Origin: Rhizobium album
GTDB lineage: Bacteria > Pseudomonadota > Alphaproteobacteria > Rhizobiales > Rhizobiaceae
Assembly (NCBI RefSeq): GCF_003122325.1
Contig: NZ_QFBC01000026.1
Location: 1-59,406 of the forward strand
Length of the DNA stretch: 59,406 nucleotides
Direction of reading: 5' to 3'
Shown here: one piece after another, positions 1 through 9,791 of the stretch
Layout: each line of letters opens with the position of its first letter
Position numbering within the stretch: the stretch's first letter is position 1
Position numbers and translations under genes: made by a program
Notes under the pieces: model-generated
Told to the model about the DNA's origin: nothing
Databases searched by the model: none
Seen by the model: the letters and a program-made list of their open reading frames with translations, nothing else

Positions 1-125
1 TTGGGGATGAACTCCTTGGCCTGCCTATCATAACGCAATACTACAGGCATAAACACCTCTCCTGCGAGCATCCCCAAAAACGACAAACCCGCCGATAAAA
101 ATCGACGGGTTTGTCAGTAGTCTGA
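1..125 (+). mobile_element. Right terminus of an IS1182-like insertion sequence (partial)
   Basis: The last 17 bases (GTTTGTCAGTAGTCTGA, ending at 125) match the reverse complement of the IS start at 59281 with one mismatch, so this is the 3' end of a related IS copy in the same orientation. A hairpin with GACAAACCCG/CGGGTTTGTC arms (82-115) lies just inside the end. No transposase reading frame can be followed confidently here. The IS family is assigned from the transposase start at the other end of the window. Confidence 0.7.
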
Positions 126-150
126 GGCCCGGCGCTCCAAACGCCGGGCC
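126..150 (-). terminator. Terminator hairpin of the phytase-like gene
   Basis: A perfect 9-bp stem (GGCCCGGCG/CGCCGGGCC) with a 7-base loop lies 25 bases past the stop of the minus-strand gene. The IS end abuts the stem exactly, so the U-tract expected on the minus strand has been separated from the hairpin. T residues remain only on the plus-strand side. Confidence 0.75.
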
Positions 151-175
151 TTTCCATTGCCGGATGACAGCGATC

Positions 176-2374
176 TTAGTTGGTGCCCTGCAGGTTGACC
201 TGGAAGAACAGCGTCTCGCCCGAGGAGTCGTCGACGCCGTCGTTGTCGGTCACGGCGTAGGCCTTGCCGCTCTTGTCGAAGGTGAAACCTTCGAGCTTGT
301 CGACGACATATCCGTTGGTGGCCGACTTCAGGTCCGGGATGAAGTCGTGGACTTCCTGCTTGGCAACGACCGGCAGCTCGCCACCGATCGGGGCAGCCTT
401 GAGGTCGGCGATGGCGACGCGGTAGAGCTTCTTCAGCTTGGCGGCATCGCCGATCTGGTTGTCACGCTCGATGATATAGACGTATTCGCCATGCGCGGTG
501 ATCTCGGAAAGACCGACCCAGCCGCTTTCCGCCTTTTCGAGCGGATAGTGCACGGCGCCCCACTCCTTCGAAGCAGGCTTGTACGATACGAGCTTGACGA
601 AGCCCTTCTCGCTCTTGCCCCATTCGCGCTGGACGGCCATCCACAGCGTCAGATCCTCGCCCGTGCCGATTGCGGTGATGCCTTCGAAACCGAAGCGGGT
701 CTCGCCCTTCAAAAGCTCGGCCGGAAGAGCGATTTCCTGCTTGATCTCGCCCTTGGCGTTGACGTTGTAGAGAGCATGCGGGACGAGCTTCTCGCTGTTG
801 CCTTCCGACGCCAGCCAGTAGCCACCCTTGCCGTCCAGCGTGATGCCTTCGATGTCGAGCTTCTGGGCCGGCTGGCCGTCACGCTTGACGCGCAGGACAT
901 CGGTGATTTCGGCCGGCTTCCTGGTGGCGTCGATGGTGAAGATCGACGGCTGGTTGCCATAGACCGAGTCGCTGACGGCGTAGAGGATGCCGTCCTTCTC
1001 GGCGTCGCCGACGAGACCGGAGAGCGCGCCCCAGCCGATCGGAGCGCCGTCGACGATTGCCGACTGCAGCATCGGATAGGCCTTCTCGCCTTCGGCGAAC
1101 TCATACAGCATCACGTGCGAGCGGGCACCGCCATCCTCGACGAGATCCACTTCGTTGGCGGTTGCCAGCAGGTTGCGGCCCGGAATGGCAACGGCGCCTT
1201 CCGGCGAAATGCCCGAGGGCAGCAGCTGGGTCAGGACGGGCTCGGCGCCGGTATCCTTGTAGACACCGACGATGGAGGCGCGCTCGGCCAGCACGAAGAA
1301 ATACCTCTGGCCGCCGAACGTGCCGACTTCCAGGCCTTCCGGCTCGGCGCCCTTGGCCTTCGACCGCTTTTCCGGATAGTGGCCGAGCTGCGCGATGGCG
1401 TGCTCGAAGGTGTTGCCGGCTTCGTACAGGACCTTGCCGGTCTTGTCGAAGATGGTGAAGCCGCGCGAGCCGCCTTCATAGTCGCCTTCGTTGGCGACGA
1501 CGATACGATCGTTGTCGAGCCACTTGACGGCGTCAGGCTCGCGCTTGCGGCCTTCCTGCTTGTCGGTGAACTTCAGTGCGCCATCGGTCTTGGTGTCGAT
1601 GCCTTCCAGATCGACCGTGCCGGCCGAGAAGTGGCTCTTCACGTCGCCGGTCTTGCCGTCGATGATGACGATGTGGTTGTTTTCCTGCAGCGTCAGGGCG
1701 ATTTCGCCGTTGTCGTTGATGGACACGAATTCGGGTTCCGGATCTTCCGGAGCGATTTCGGTCAGGCCGGTCAGCGTGACGTGCTTGATCGACGCGCAAT
1801 CGGCAACGCCGTCCTTGACCTGGACGATGACGAGGTCACCGGCCGGCATCTGCGGCAGGATGCCGTCGTTGAGATCTTCGTCACGCTCGTTCTCGATGGC
1901 GATGGCTGCGAAGGTCTTGTCGTGCGACAGGGCGATCGAGTCCGGCTGGCCGCCGAGCTCGCAGCTTGCCTCTTCCTTCTGCGTCGCGATGTCGACGATG
2001 GAGAGCTTCCCGGACGGCTTCTGCTTGCTTTCGGAGGTGTTGACGGCAACGAGCGCCTTGGCGCCGGCGACGGTCACGGAGGTCGGCTCGCCGCCCATCT
2101 TCAGCGAACCGGCAGCCTTCGGGGCCTTTGCGTCGGTGATGTCGATGAAGCCGATCGACTTGAACGGGCTGTCGGAATAGATCAGCATGTTGCCGTCTTC
2201 GGTGGCCGTGATGATTTCAGCCGACGTGACGGATGCCTTGTCGGCATCGGCCGGGATGTTGTTGGCGACGGCAAAGGAAGAAATACGGTTGAAAACCTGC
2301 TCGGCGCTTGCCGGAACGGCGACCGATGCCAGGAGCGCGGCCGTCAGGGCTGCGTGGGAAAAACGGATCGTCAT
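176..2374 (-). CDS. Secreted esterase-like protein of the phytase family
   Basis: 732 aa. The ATG at 2374 is chosen because AGGAGG lies 9 bases upstream and the protein then begins with a clean Sec signal peptide (hydrophobic core, cleavage after VPASA). The N-terminal half has repeated beta-strand blades of a YncE-like propeller. The C-terminal half contains stretches such as GFEGITAIGTGEDLTLW and DKLEGFTFDKSG that are typical of the 'esterase-like activity of phytase' family. A periplasmic phosphoester or phytate hydrolase is the family label; the true substrate is unknown. It is monocistronic, ending at the hairpin next to the left IS. A longer in-frame start at 2464 would destroy the signal peptide and is rejected. 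Confidence 0.85.
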   Translation of the reverse strand: MTIRFSHAALTAALLASVAVPASAEQVFNRISSFAVANNIPADADKASVTSAEIITATEDGNMLIYSDSPFKSIGFIDITDAKAPKAAGSLKMGGEPTSVTVAGAKALVAVNTSESKQKPSGKLSIVDIATQKEEASCELGGQPDSIALSHDKTFAAIAIENERDEDLNDGILPQMPAGDLVIVQVKDGVADCASIKHVTLTGLTEIAPEDPEPEFVSINDNGEIALTLQENNHIVIIDGKTGDVKSHFSAGTVDLEGIDTKTDGALKFTDKQEGRKREPDAVKWLDNDRIVVANEGDYEGGSRGFTIFDKTGKVLYEAGNTFEHAIAQLGHYPEKRSKAKGAEPEGLEVGTFGGQRYFFVLAERASIVGVYKDTGAEPVLTQLLPSGISPEGAVAIPGRNLLATANEVDLVEDGGARSHVMLYEFAEGEKAYPMLQSAIVDGAPIGWGALSGLVGDAEKDGILYAVSDSVYGNQPSIFTIDATRKPAEITDVLRVKRDGQPAQKLDIEGITLDGKGGYWLASEGNSEKLVPHALYNVNAKGEIKQEIALPAELLKGETRFGFEGITAIGTGEDLTLWMAVQREWGKSEKGFVKLVSYKPASKEWGAVHYPLEKAESGWVGLSEITAHGEYVYIIERDNQIGDAAKLKKLYRVAIADLKAAPIGGELPVVAKQEVHDFIPDLKSATNGYVVDKLEGFTFDKSGKAYAVTDNDGVDDSSGETLFFQVNLQGTN

Positions 2375-2470
2375 AGGGAAACCTCCTGTTTCCGTGAAAG
2401 GGAACGGGAGGCTTGTGCGCGATGCAGATGACAGGCGGATGACAATCGCGCAACGATGCCGCATGAACGG

Positions 2471-2499
2471 AAAAAGGCCCGACGCTGCCGGCCGGGCCT
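2471..2499 (-). terminator. hupB intrinsic terminator
   Basis: On the minus strand an AGGCCC/GGGCCT stem is followed by five T residues, about 70 bases after the hupB stop. Confidence 0.75.
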
Positions 2500-2566
2500 C
2501 CTTGACGATCCAGGGTTGGCTGGCAGTCGGCCCGCATGGCCGCCACCGCCCCCACCTTGAAATACC

Positions 2567-2842
2567 TTAGCTGTTGACAGCGTCCTTCAGGCCCTTGCCG
2601 GCCGTGAACTTCGGCACGTTGCGCGCCGGGATGTCGACTTCGGCGCCGGTCGAGGGATTGCGGCCCTTCGAAGCTTCGCGACGGGAAACGGTAAAGCTGC
2701 CGAAACCCGCGAGACGGAGATCGCCGCCCTTCTTGAGTTCCGCCTGCACGGTTTCGAAAACAGCATCGATGGCGGAAGTCGCGTCAGCCTTGGTCAGTCC
2801 TGCCTTTTCGGCGACTGCGGCTACGAGTTCATTCTTGTTCAT
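2567..2842 (-). CDS. hupB: DNA-binding protein HU (beta type)
   Basis: 91 aa, the usual HU length. It opens with MNKNELVAAVAEKAGLTK and carries the FGSFTVSRREASKGRNPSTG region and the PAR(N)VPKFTAGK DNA-grasping arm. HU is a dimeric nucleoid protein that bends and compacts DNA. It sits downstream of lon in the order clpP-clpX-lon-hupB found in many alphaproteobacteria, but has its own terminator and lon has one too, so it is probably transcribed separately. It is a distinct paralogue of the IHF alpha gene at 54775. Confidence 0.97.
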   Translation of the reverse strand: MNKNELVAAVAEKAGLTKADATSAIDAVFETVQAELKKGGDLRLAGFGSFTVSRREASKGRNPSTGAEVDIPARNVPKFTAGKGLKDAVNS

Positions 2843-2972
2843 GTTTCCACCCCTTTCTGATTGGTTGAAACGTCTTGGGTATCAGGGCGCGCAGAATAGC
2901 CAAGCATCGGCGCGCCGCAACTCTAAAGCCCCGCAAAACCCTGAAAAGCAAGCACATCCGGTTATTTTTCAC

Positions 2973-3001
2973 AAAAAAAGGCCGGCAAAAATGCCGGCCT
3001 T
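2973..3001 (-). terminator. lon intrinsic terminator
   Basis: A ten-base stem (AAGGCCGGCA/TGCCGGCCTT) with an A/T loop is followed on the minus strand by a run of seven T residues. It lies 45 bases beyond the lon stop. Confidence 0.9.
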
Positions 3002-3046
3002 CCGGGGTTTTGATGCCATTTTGGCATTAGTGTGGCCAAATGCCCG

Positions 3047-5464
3047 TCAATGCGCGATTAGCTGGCCGTCATCGGCGCCTTCGACGGTGGCGATGACGGG
3101 CGTCTCGACGACGCCGTCCCACTCGATCGGCTCGGGCATACGGGTCAGGGCATGCTGGAGAACTTCACCCATGCGCGACACGGGAATGATCTCCATGCTG
3201 TTCTTGACGTTGTCCGGAATGTCGGCCAGGTCCTTGGCGTTCTCTTCCGGGATCAGCACCTTCTTGATGCCGCCGCGCAGTGCGGCAAGCAGCTTTTCCT
3301 TCAGGCCACCGATCGGCAGGACACGACCGCGGAGCGTGATTTCGCCGGTCATCGCCACGTCCTTCGAAACCGGGATGCCGGTCATGATCGAGACGATGGC
3401 GGTTGCCATGGCGACACCGGCCGACGGACCGTCCTTCGGCGTCGCACCTTCCGGCACGTGCACATGGATGTCCGACTTGTCGAAGCGCGGTGGCTCGATC
3501 CCGAAATCGACGGCGCGGGAGCGGACATAGGATGCCGCAGCCGAGATCGATTCCTTCATCACGTCCTTCAGGTTGCCGGTCACGGTCATGCGACCCTTGC
3601 CCGGCATCATGACGCCTTCGATGGTCAAAAGCTCGCCGCCGACTTCCGTCCAGGCGAGACCGGTGACGACACCGACCTGATCCTCGCGCTCGGCTTCGCC
3701 GTGGCGGAAGCGCGGAACGCCGAGATAGTCGTGGATGTTCGCCGCCGTGACCTCGACCGACTTCGTCTTGCCCTTGATGATCTCCGTCACCGCCTTGCGG
3801 GCGAGCTTCATCAGTTCGCGTTCGAAGCTGCGGACGCCGGCCTCACGGGTGTACTGCTGGATGACCGCCATGAGCGCGTCGTCGCTGACCGAAAATTCAT
3901 GCGGCTGCAGCGCGTGCTCCTTGATGGCCTTCGGCAGCAGGTGCCGCTTGGCGATTTCCTTCTTCTCTTCTTCGGTGTAGCCGGCAATACGGATGATCTC
4001 CATGCGGTCCATCAGGGGCGCCGGGATGTTCAGCGTATTGGCCGTCGTCACGAACATGACGTCCGACAGGTCGTATTCGACTTCCAGGTAGTGGTCCATG
4101 AAGGTCGAGTTCTGTTCCGGATCCAGCACCTCCAGCAGAGCGGACGACGGGTCGCCACGGAAGTCCATGCCCATCTTGTCGATCTCGTCGAGCAGGAAGA
4201 GCGGGTTGGACTTCTTCGCCTTCTTCATCGACTGGACGACCTTGCCGGGCATCGAGCCGATATAGGTGCGGCGATGGCCGCGGATTTCGGCTTCGTCACG
4301 AACGCCGCCAAGTGCCATGCGGACATACTCACGGCCGGTCGCCTTGGCGATCGACTTGGCGAGCGAGGTCTTGCCGACGCCCGGAGGGCCGACGAGGCAC
4401 AGGATCGGGCCCTTGATCTTCGTCGCACGCGCCTGGACGGCGAGATATTCGACGATACGCTCCTTGACCTTGTCGAGACCGAAATGATCCAGCTCAAGCA
4501 CCTTCTCGGCGGCATTGAGGTTGGTCTTGATCTTCGACTTCTTGCCCCACGGAATGCCGAGCAGCCAGTCGAGGTAGTTGCGCACGACCGTGGCTTCCGC
4601 CGACATCGGGCTCATGCTGCGCAGCTTCTTCAGCTCCGCATCGGCCTTTTCGCGGGCTTCCTTGGAGAGCTTGGTCTTGGCGATGCGCTCTTCCAGTTCG
4701 GCCATCTCGTCACGGCCGTCCTCGCCGTCGCCGAGCTCCTTCTGGATCGCCTTCATCTGCTCGTTCAGGTAATATTCGCGCTGGGTCTTCTCCATCTGGC
4801 GCTTGACACGCGAGCGGATGCGCTTCTCGACCTGCAGGACGGAGATTTCGCCTTCCATGAAACCGAGCGCCTTTTCCAGGCGGCCCTTGATGCTGGTGGT
4901 TTCCAGCATTTCCTGCTTCTCGGTGATCTTGATGGAGAGATGCGAGGCGACCGTGTCGGCGAGCTTCGAATAATCCTCGATCTGGCTGGCGGCGCCAACC
5001 ACTTCCGGAGAGATCTTCTTGTTGAGCTTCACATAGCTCTCGAACTCGGAAACGACCGAACGGGCCAGCGCCTCGATCTCGACCGGATCGTCTTCCGGCT
5101 CTTCGAGAACCTGTGCATGAGCTTCGTAAAACTCTTCGCGTTCGCTGTAACCCTCGATGGTGGCGCGGGCGCGGCCTTCGACGAGGACCTTGACGGTGCC
5201 GTCGGGCAGCTTCAGCAATTGCAGGACGTTGGCGACCGTGCCGATCTTGTAGATTTCGGAAGGCGACGGATCGTCGTCACTCGCATTGATCTGCGTCACG
5301 AGCATGATCTGCTTGTCGGATCCCATCACCTCTTCGAGAGCGCGAATCGACTTCTCGCGGCCGACGAACAGCGGCACGATCATGTGCGGGAACACTACGA
5401 TGTCGCGCAGCGGCAAGACCGGATAGGCGGCGCTTTCCTTGGCGACAGACGCTTTTTTCGTCAT
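3047..5464 (-). CDS. lon: ATP-dependent protease Lon
   Basis: 805 aa. The start [20 protein letters not shown] is chosen because a purine-rich GGAAAGGAAA lies just upstream and rhizobial Lon proteins begin this way; the 22-residue extension from 5530 is discarded. Domains in order: LON N-terminal substrate domain ([19 protein letters not shown]), coiled-coil region, AAA+ module with Walker A GPPGVGKT and Walker [10 protein letters not shown], then the S16 protease domain with catalytic Ser in [12 protein letters not shown] and a Lys further on. This is the cytosolic quality-control protease for misfolded and short-lived regulatory proteins. It stands between its own terminator and a 413-base upstream region and is therefore probably monocistronic. 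Confidence 0.98.
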   Translation of the reverse strand: MTKKASVAKESAAYPVLPLRDIVVFPHMIVPLFVGREKSIRALEEVMGSDKQIMLVTQINASDDDPSPSEIYKIGTVANVLQLLKLPDGTVKVLVEGRARATIEGYSEREEFYEAHAQVLEEPEDDPVEIEALARSVVSEFESYVKLNKKISPEVVGAASQIEDYSKLADTVASHLSIKITEKQEMLETTSIKGRLEKALGFMEGEISVLQVEKRIRSRVKRQMEKTQREYYLNEQMKAIQKELGDGEDGRDEMAELEERIAKTKLSKEAREKADAELKKLRSMSPMSAEATVVRNYLDWLLGIPWGKKSKIKTNLNAAEKVLELDHFGLDKVKERIVEYLAVQARATKIKGPILCLVGPPGVGKTSLAKSIAKATGREYVRMALGGVRDEAEIRGHRRTYIGSMPGKVVQSMKKAKKSNPLFLLDEIDKMGMDFRGDPSSALLEVLDPEQNSTFMDHYLEVEYDLSDVMFVTTANTLNIPAPLMDRMEIIRIAGYTEEEKKEIAKRHLLPKAIKEHALQPHEFSVSDDALMAVIQQYTREAGVRSFERELMKLARKAVTEIIKGKTKSVEVTAANIHDYLGVPRFRHGEAEREDQVGVVTGLAWTEVGGELLTIEGVMMPGKGRMTVTGNLKDVMKESISAAASYVRSRAVDFGIEPPRFDKSDIHVHVPEGATPKDGPSAGVAMATAIVSIMTGIPVSKDVAMTGEITLRGRVLPIGGLKEKLLAALRGGIKKVLIPEENAKDLADIPDNVKNSMEIIPVSRMGEVLQHALTRMPEPIEWDGVVETPVIATVEGADDGQLIAH

Positions 5465-5706
5465 TATCATTTCCTTTCCATAGACCCGTTTCCGGGCTGC
5501 TTTGCCGAATGGTCGAAACCTCACCGGCAAAATTCTGTCCGCTTACAGGTGGAGTGCAGCTGCCCTGTTTTCAAGGCTCGCCCGACCCCTCGTCCGGTCT
5601 TTGTGACAGTCATTTTACAATGGGAACGCAAATTACAAATTACGCATAAAACCTGTCGCGTGGCTTACGGGAACGACTGAAAGACAAACAATTTTAGCCT
5701 TTCCTC

Positions 5707-5735
5707 ATAAAAAGCGGAAATCCCTGCACTTCAAC
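5707..5735 (-). promoter_or_regulatory. Candidate sigma-70-like promoter of lon
   Basis: On the minus strand GTTGAA and TTTTAT are separated by 17 bases. This would give a leader of about 240 bases before lon. The 5465-5811 gap is otherwise AT-rich, with several weaker candidates nearer the gene. No convincing heat-shock sigma-32 promoter was recognised. Confidence 0.3.
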
Positions 5736-5811
5736 CGCCTGACTCGACGCAGGCCCGCGAGTCTAGCATCTCAGAAAAGCGAGCACCACGAAAAGGACGG
5801 AAGCATCAAAG

Positions 5812-5838
5812 AAAAAGGGCCTGCACAGGCAGACCCTT
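5812..5838 (-). terminator. clpX intrinsic terminator
   Basis: A stem pairing AAAGGGTCTGCC with GCAGGCCCTTT (one bulge) is followed on the minus strand by TTTTTC. It lies 40 bases after the clpX stop and separates clpX from lon. Confidence 0.8.
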
Positions 5839-5877
5839 TCGGTTTCTCGTTCGATGCCGGGCGCGCAGGCGCCGCGA

Positions 5878-7155
5878 TCAGGCCGAAGCGTTGGCCTTTT
5901 CTTCGAGGCGCTCCGCATAGATGTACAGCGGACGGGCATTGCCGCGCACGACATCCTCGGAGATCACAACTTCGCGCACGCCTTCCAGTTCCGGCAGTTC
6001 GAACATGGTGTCGAGCAGGATCTTTTCCATGATCGAGCGCAGGCCGCGCGCGCCGGTCTTGCGGATAATCGCCTTCTTGGCGATTTCGCGCAAGGCATCC
6101 TCGTGGAAGGTCAGCTCAACGTCTTCCATCTCGAACAGGCGCTGGTACTGCTTGACGAGCGCGTTCTTCGGCTCGGACAGGATCTGGATCAGCGCATCCT
6201 CGTCGAGGTCTTCGAGCGTCGCCAGAACCGGCAGACGGCCGATGAATTCCGGGATGAGGCCGAACTTGACCAGGTCTTCCGGCTCCAATTCGCGCAGCAC
6301 TTCGCCGACGCGGCGATCTTCCGGTGACTTCACCGTAGCACCAAAGCCGATCGAAGTCTTCTCGCCACGGGCGGAGATGATCTTGTCGAGGCCGGCAAAG
6401 GCGCCGCCGCAGATGAACAGGATGTTCGTCGTATCCACCTGCAGGAATTCCTGCTGCGGATGCTTGCGGCCGCCCTGCGGCGGAACCGAAGCGACGGTGC
6501 CTTCCATGATCTTCAGCAGCGCCTGCTGCACGCCTTCGCCCGACACGTCGCGGGTGATCGACGGGTTGTCGGACTTGCGCGAGATCTTGTCGACTTCGTC
6601 GATGTAGACGATGCCGCGCTGCGCCCGCTCGACATTGTAGTCGGCAGCCTGCAGCAGCTTCAGGATGATGTTCTCGACGTCTTCGCCGACATAACCGGCT
6701 TCGGTCAGCGTCGTCGCGTCGGCCATGGTGAACGGCACGTCGATGATGCGGGCGAGCGTCTGGGCGAGATAGGTCTTGCCGCAGCCGGTCGGGCCGACGA
6801 GCATGATGTTCGACTTCGCCAACTCGACATCGCCGCCCTTGGAGGCATGGGCGAGACGCTTGTAGTGGTTGTGCACCGCCACGGAGAGAATGCGCTTGGC
6901 CTGCTTTTGGCCGATGACGTATTCATCGAGGACCTTGATGATGTCCTGGGGCGTGGGGACGCCGTCGCGGGACTTGACCATCGAGGACTTGTTTTCCTCA
7001 CGGATGATATCCATGCACAATTCGACGCATTCATCGCAGATGAAGACTGTCGGTCCGGCGATCAGTTTCCGGACTTCGTGCTGGCTCTTGCCGCAGAATG
7101 AACAATAGAGGGTATTCTTCGAGTCCCCTCCGTTGTTGCCGCTGACCTTGCTCAT
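5878..7155 (-). CDS. clpX: ATP-dependent Clp protease ATP-binding subunit ClpX
   Basis: 425 aa. An N-terminal zinc-binding domain (CSFCGKSQ ... CDECVELC, four Cys) binds adaptors and substrates. The AAA+ core has Walker A GPTGCGKT, Walker [10 protein letters not shown], the substrate-gripping pore loop GYVGEDVE, and the RKTGARGLR sensor-2 region. An FGFG-like GFGA (IGFGATVK) is present in place of the usual IGF ClpP-docking loop context. ClpX hexamers unfold tagged proteins and feed them to ClpP, encoded just upstream on the same strand; in alphaproteobacteria ClpXP controls cell-cycle regulators. The 305-base gap to clpP contains dyads, so clpX probably has its own promoter. Confidence 0.98.
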   Translation of the reverse strand: MSKVSGNNGGDSKNTLYCSFCGKSQHEVRKLIAGPTVFICDECVELCMDIIREENKSSMVKSRDGVPTPQDIIKVLDEYVIGQKQAKRILSVAVHNHYKRLAHASKGGDVELAKSNIMLVGPTGCGKTYLAQTLARIIDVPFTMADATTLTEAGYVGEDVENIILKLLQAADYNVERAQRGIVYIDEVDKISRKSDNPSITRDVSGEGVQQALLKIMEGTVASVPPQGGRKHPQQEFLQVDTTNILFICGGAFAGLDKIISARGEKTSIGFGATVKSPEDRRVGEVLRELEPEDLVKFGLIPEFIGRLPVLATLEDLDEDALIQILSEPKNALVKQYQRLFEMEDVELTFHEDALREIAKKAIIRKTGARGLRSIMEKILLDTMFELPELEGVREVVISEDVVRGNARPLYIYAERLEEKANASA

Positions 7156-7330
7156 ATCACTTTCCTTCCAGCACGCCGTCGTTTCGCCTGTCGCGAAACG
7201 CGGTCCACTCTATCGCTTGCCGGCGAAACCTCGTTCCAAGCCGCCGGCAGAGCTATCAGGGAGACTGTTCGTCGGACCGGGCAACACCGCACGACCCATA
7301 TCCAGCGACAATCAGCACCCACCGAATACG

Positions 7331-7375
7331 ATGCTATGTCATAAAAATTCAACATAGCATTAATAGGTACTATTA
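7331..7375 (-). promoter_or_regulatory. Two adjacent dyads upstream of clpX (operator candidates)
   Basis: ATGCTATGT (7331-7339) and ACATAGCAT (7352-7360) form a perfect 9-bp inverted repeat with a 12-base AT-rich spacer, so the half-sites are two helical turns apart. Immediately after comes TAATAG-GTA-CTATTA (7361-7375). Both lie 175-220 bases upstream of the clpX start. No regulator is recognised; a binding site for a dimeric factor is inferred. Confidence 0.45.
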
Positions 7376-7460
7376 CAGCCCTTCCCGCCAGTTTAAACCC
7401 ACCCATTCATCACAAATGGGATAGAACTGTGGCGGGCGGGACGCATTTCACATGCAATAC

Positions 7461-8090
7461 TCAGGCCGAATCGCCTTCGAGTTCGACGCGTGACGTCAGA
7501 ACCTTGTCGATCAAACCCCACTTCAGCGCCTCGTCGGCATCCATGAAATGGTCGCGATCGAGAGTCTGGTCGACTTCGTCGTAAGTGCGGCCGGTGTGCT
7601 TCACATAAACTTCATTGAGGCGGCGCTTCATCTTGAGGATGTCGCGGGCGTGGCGTTCGATATCCGAGGCCTGGCCCTGGAAGCCGCCGGAGGGCTGGTG
7701 CACCATCACCCGCGCGTTCGGCGTCGCAAACCGCATGTCCTTGTGGCCGGCGGCGAGAAGCAGCGAACCCATGGATGCGGCCTGGCCGATGCAGAGCGTC
7801 GAGACGGCAGGCTTGATGAACTGCATCGTGTCGTAGATCGCCATGCCAGCGGTGACGACCCCGCCCGGGGAATTGATGTAGAGCGCGATTTCCTTCTTGG
7901 GGTTTTCGGCCTCGAGGAACAGCAACTGGGCGCAGACGAGCGTCGCCATGTGATCCTCGACCGGGCCGGTGAGGAAGATGATGCGCTCTTTCAGCAGGCG
8001 AGAATAGATATCGTACGACCGTTCGCCGCGGTTCGTCTGCTCAACAACCATTGGCACCAGTGCCATGGCGGTATCGACTGGATTGCTCAT
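7461..8090 (-). CDS. clpP: ATP-dependent Clp protease proteolytic subunit ClpP
   Basis: 209 aa. The start at 8090 ([20 protein letters not shown]) is preceded by AAAGGA at good spacing; ATGs at 8096 and 8132 are too close to or without a Shine-Dalgarno. The Ser-His-Asp triad is visible as Ser in [11 protein letters not shown], His in VMVHQPSGG and a later Asp in the [11 protein letters not shown] region. This is the tetradecameric barrel protease that pairs with ClpX (next gene) or ClpA. The CTATGT/ACATAG dyad upstream resembles the one before clpX. Confidence 0.97.
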   Translation of the reverse strand: MSNPVDTAMALVPMVVEQTNRGERSYDIYSRLLKERIIFLTGPVEDHMATLVCAQLLFLEAENPKKEIALYINSPGGVVTAGMAIYDTMQFIKPAVSTLCIGQAASMGSLLLAAGHKDMRFATPNARVMVHQPSGGFQGQASDIERHARDILKMKRRLNEVYVKHTGRTYDEVDQTLDRDHFMDADEALKWGLIDKVLTSRVELEGDSA

Positions 8091-8149
8091 GTCCATCCTT
8101 TGTATGCTCTTTCCCGCAGCGGCCCGCCGCAAAAGGAATCATTTGGAAA

Positions 8150-8169
8150 CTATGTCAACCCTTACATAG
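8150..8169 (-). promoter_or_regulatory. Dyad with TTGACA-like box upstream of clpP
   Basis: CTATGT and ACATAG arms are separated by 8 bases, 60-80 bases upstream of clpP. On the minus strand the right arm overlaps GGTTGACATAG, a good -35 element, although no clear -10 was found. The hexameric half-site is the same as in the clpX dyad. Confidence 0.4.
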
Positions 8170-8501
8170 AGTGTCCACGCACCGCACTTCAAGACGGAGC
8201 CGTCTTTATCGTTAAACCCCACCCCGGCCGGCCTGCCGGTGCAGGCGACGCATGCGCGCTTTGTGGCAGGCGCGACATTAATTCCCAGTTATGGCAAGGG
8301 ATACCCCCATGTTTTCGTGGTGGTAAGGTGAAGGATGTATGAAGCGGCGGCTGCCGCCGTACCATCCCGGCGAAGGCGTCTTGACAAGCGTCAGGACAAA
8401 ACTCCCGAACATTCAAAAAATCAGCGTCTTATCGCAACAGGAATTTAAGCACTGGCAGCGTACTGCTAGTCCGAACCGCACGCCAAGGGAGGCCCAGGAC
8501 G
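8170..8501. other. Divergent intergenic region between clpP and the diguanylate cyclase gene
   Basis: About 330 bases with no convincing gene. It holds small dyads (GACGGAGCCGTC near 8191 and GGCGGCTGCCGCCG near 8345) and presumably both divergent promoters. Short frames here have no ribosome-binding site and were not accepted. Confidence 0.5.
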
Positions 8502-9770
8502 GTGATAGACGTGAAGACCGGCCTGATATTTTGGTCGGTAGAATCCCTCGCCCTTTCCGCGATCCTGTTGTTCGCGTGGCTCCATGACCGTGGCGCCAGG
8601 GCCTACATTCTCTGGAGCGCCGCATTCACGGCGCATGCCGTCGGCGTGCTGCTTATCGCCGCGCGGGGGCAGATTCCGGATTTCCTTTCGATCGAGATCG
8701 GCAACGCTCTGGCCCTGGCGTCCTATTCCTTCGGCGTCTCCGGTATACGCAGCATCGACGGCCGGGCCATTCGGCCGATCGTGGCGCTGCCGACAGCCAT
8801 CTGGATCGCCGGCATGTTCGTTCCCGTCATCCGCGAAAACCTGGGTTACCGCGTCAGCCTGTACAGTATCGCTTGCGCCAGCGGCTGCCTTTTGCTGATG
8901 CTTTCCTTGTTGCCGCCCGGCATTGGCACGCCGCGGACGAGACGCTCCCTCGCCAGTGTCTTCGCGCTGCAGGGGGCCATCTCCGTGATCGCCAGCATCG
9001 AGATGTCGCTCCGCCCGGCACTCACGCTGCAGGAAATCAGCACCGCGCCGCTTACCGGCTTCACTGCCGCCTTGAGCGTCGTGCTCAGCGTGATGTTCGG
9101 TGCCAAGATGTTGATCGAGCGCTCCGAGCAGCGGCTTCGCGACCTTGCCGCCGCCGACATGCTCACCGGGGTGCTGAACCGGCGCGGCTTCTTCGACCGC
9201 TTCACCTCCATCAAGGCGGAAGCCGAACGCGGCAACCGGCAACTTTCGCTGCTGCTTTTCGATCTCGACCATTTCAAGCAGATCAACGACCGCCACGGCC
9301 ATCAGGCTGGCGACGAGGTCCTGATCGCCTTCTCGCGGCTGGTGACCCGCAGGCTGGCCGGACGCGGCGCTTTCGGACGGCTCGGCGGCGAAGAATTCGC
9401 GGCTGTCATGCCGATCGATGACGTGGCGGAAGCGAAACAACTGGCCGAAAACATCCGTGCCGAATTCGACGCCTCGCCGGTCCCCTGCATCGGCGGTGGC
9501 GTTTCCGCCACCGTCAGCACCGGCCTGATGTCCTGCGACGCGCAGGACGCAACGATAGACCGGATGATCCGCGACGCCGACAAGGCGCTATACGGTGCCA
9601 AGAATGCCGGCCGTAACCGCGTGGTCCTCGCCTCCGGCGCCGCCCCAGACATGGGAGAACCGCCGATGGACACGGATGCCCAGGTGGCCGCGCTGCAGCG
9701 GGTCGCGAAGGCAGCAAACAACACCAAGGTTTCCAGGCGGCGGACACGTTCCTCTTTAACCGGGCGTTGA
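8502..9770 (+). CDS. Membrane-bound diguanylate cyclase (GGDEF)
   Basis: 422 aa with a GTG start behind AAGGGAGG. Roughly residues 5-200 form a seven-helix hydrophobic sensor region. A GGDEF domain follows: DMLTGVLNRRGFF, FDLDHFKQINDRHGH, and the active-site loop GRLGGEEF, so the catalytic GG(D/E)EF signature is intact. The allosteric RxxD inhibitory site that normally sits a few residues before GGEEF is absent (GRGAFGRL), suggesting no c-di-GMP product inhibition through the I-site. It makes c-di-GMP from two GTP at the inner membrane. The P450 gene starts 21 bases downstream and may be co-transcribed. Confidence 0.92.
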   Translation: MIDVKTGLIFWSVESLALSAILLFAWLHDRGARAYILWSAAFTAHAVGVLLIAARGQIPDFLSIEIGNALALASYSFGVSGIRSIDGRAIRPIVALPTAIWIAGMFVPVIRENLGYRVSLYSIACASGCLLLMLSLLPPGIGTPRTRRSLASVFALQGAISVIASIEMSLRPALTLQEISTAPLTGFTAALSVVLSVMFGAKMLIERSEQRLRDLAAADMLTGVLNRRGFFDRFTSIKAEAERGNRQLSLLLFDLDHFKQINDRHGHQAGDEVLIAFSRLVTRRLAGRGAFGRLGGEEFAAVMPIDDVAEAKQLAENIRAEFDASPVPCIGGGVSATVSTGLMSCDAQDATIDRMIRDADKALYGAKNAGRNRVVLASGAAPDMGEPPMDTDAQVAALQRVAKAANNTKVSRRRTRSSLTGR

Positions 9771-9791
9771 AATCCGCTAGGGATGGCGATC

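Noticed and set aside
164-2431. Long plus-strand open frame of 755 codons opposite the phytase-like gene
   Set aside because: It is the antisense shadow of a GC-rich gene: no ribosome-binding site, low-complexity Asp/Gly/Val composition, and the minus strand encodes a clear secreted protein.
3152-5680. Plus-strand open frame of 842 codons opposite lon, and similar ones opposite clpX, the co-polymerase and fabH/plsX
   Set aside because: Same antisense artefact of high GC; the Lon, ClpX, Wzz and FabH/PlsX motifs fix the true strand.
5465-5811. Heat-shock (sigma-32) promoter for lon
   Set aside because: No CTTGAA plus CCAT-type pair with right spacing was found; only a sigma-70-like candidate.
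7152-7406. 84-codon frame upstream of clpX
   Set aside because: It covers the dyad-rich promoter region, overlaps the clpX start and has no Shine-Dalgarno or family resemblance.
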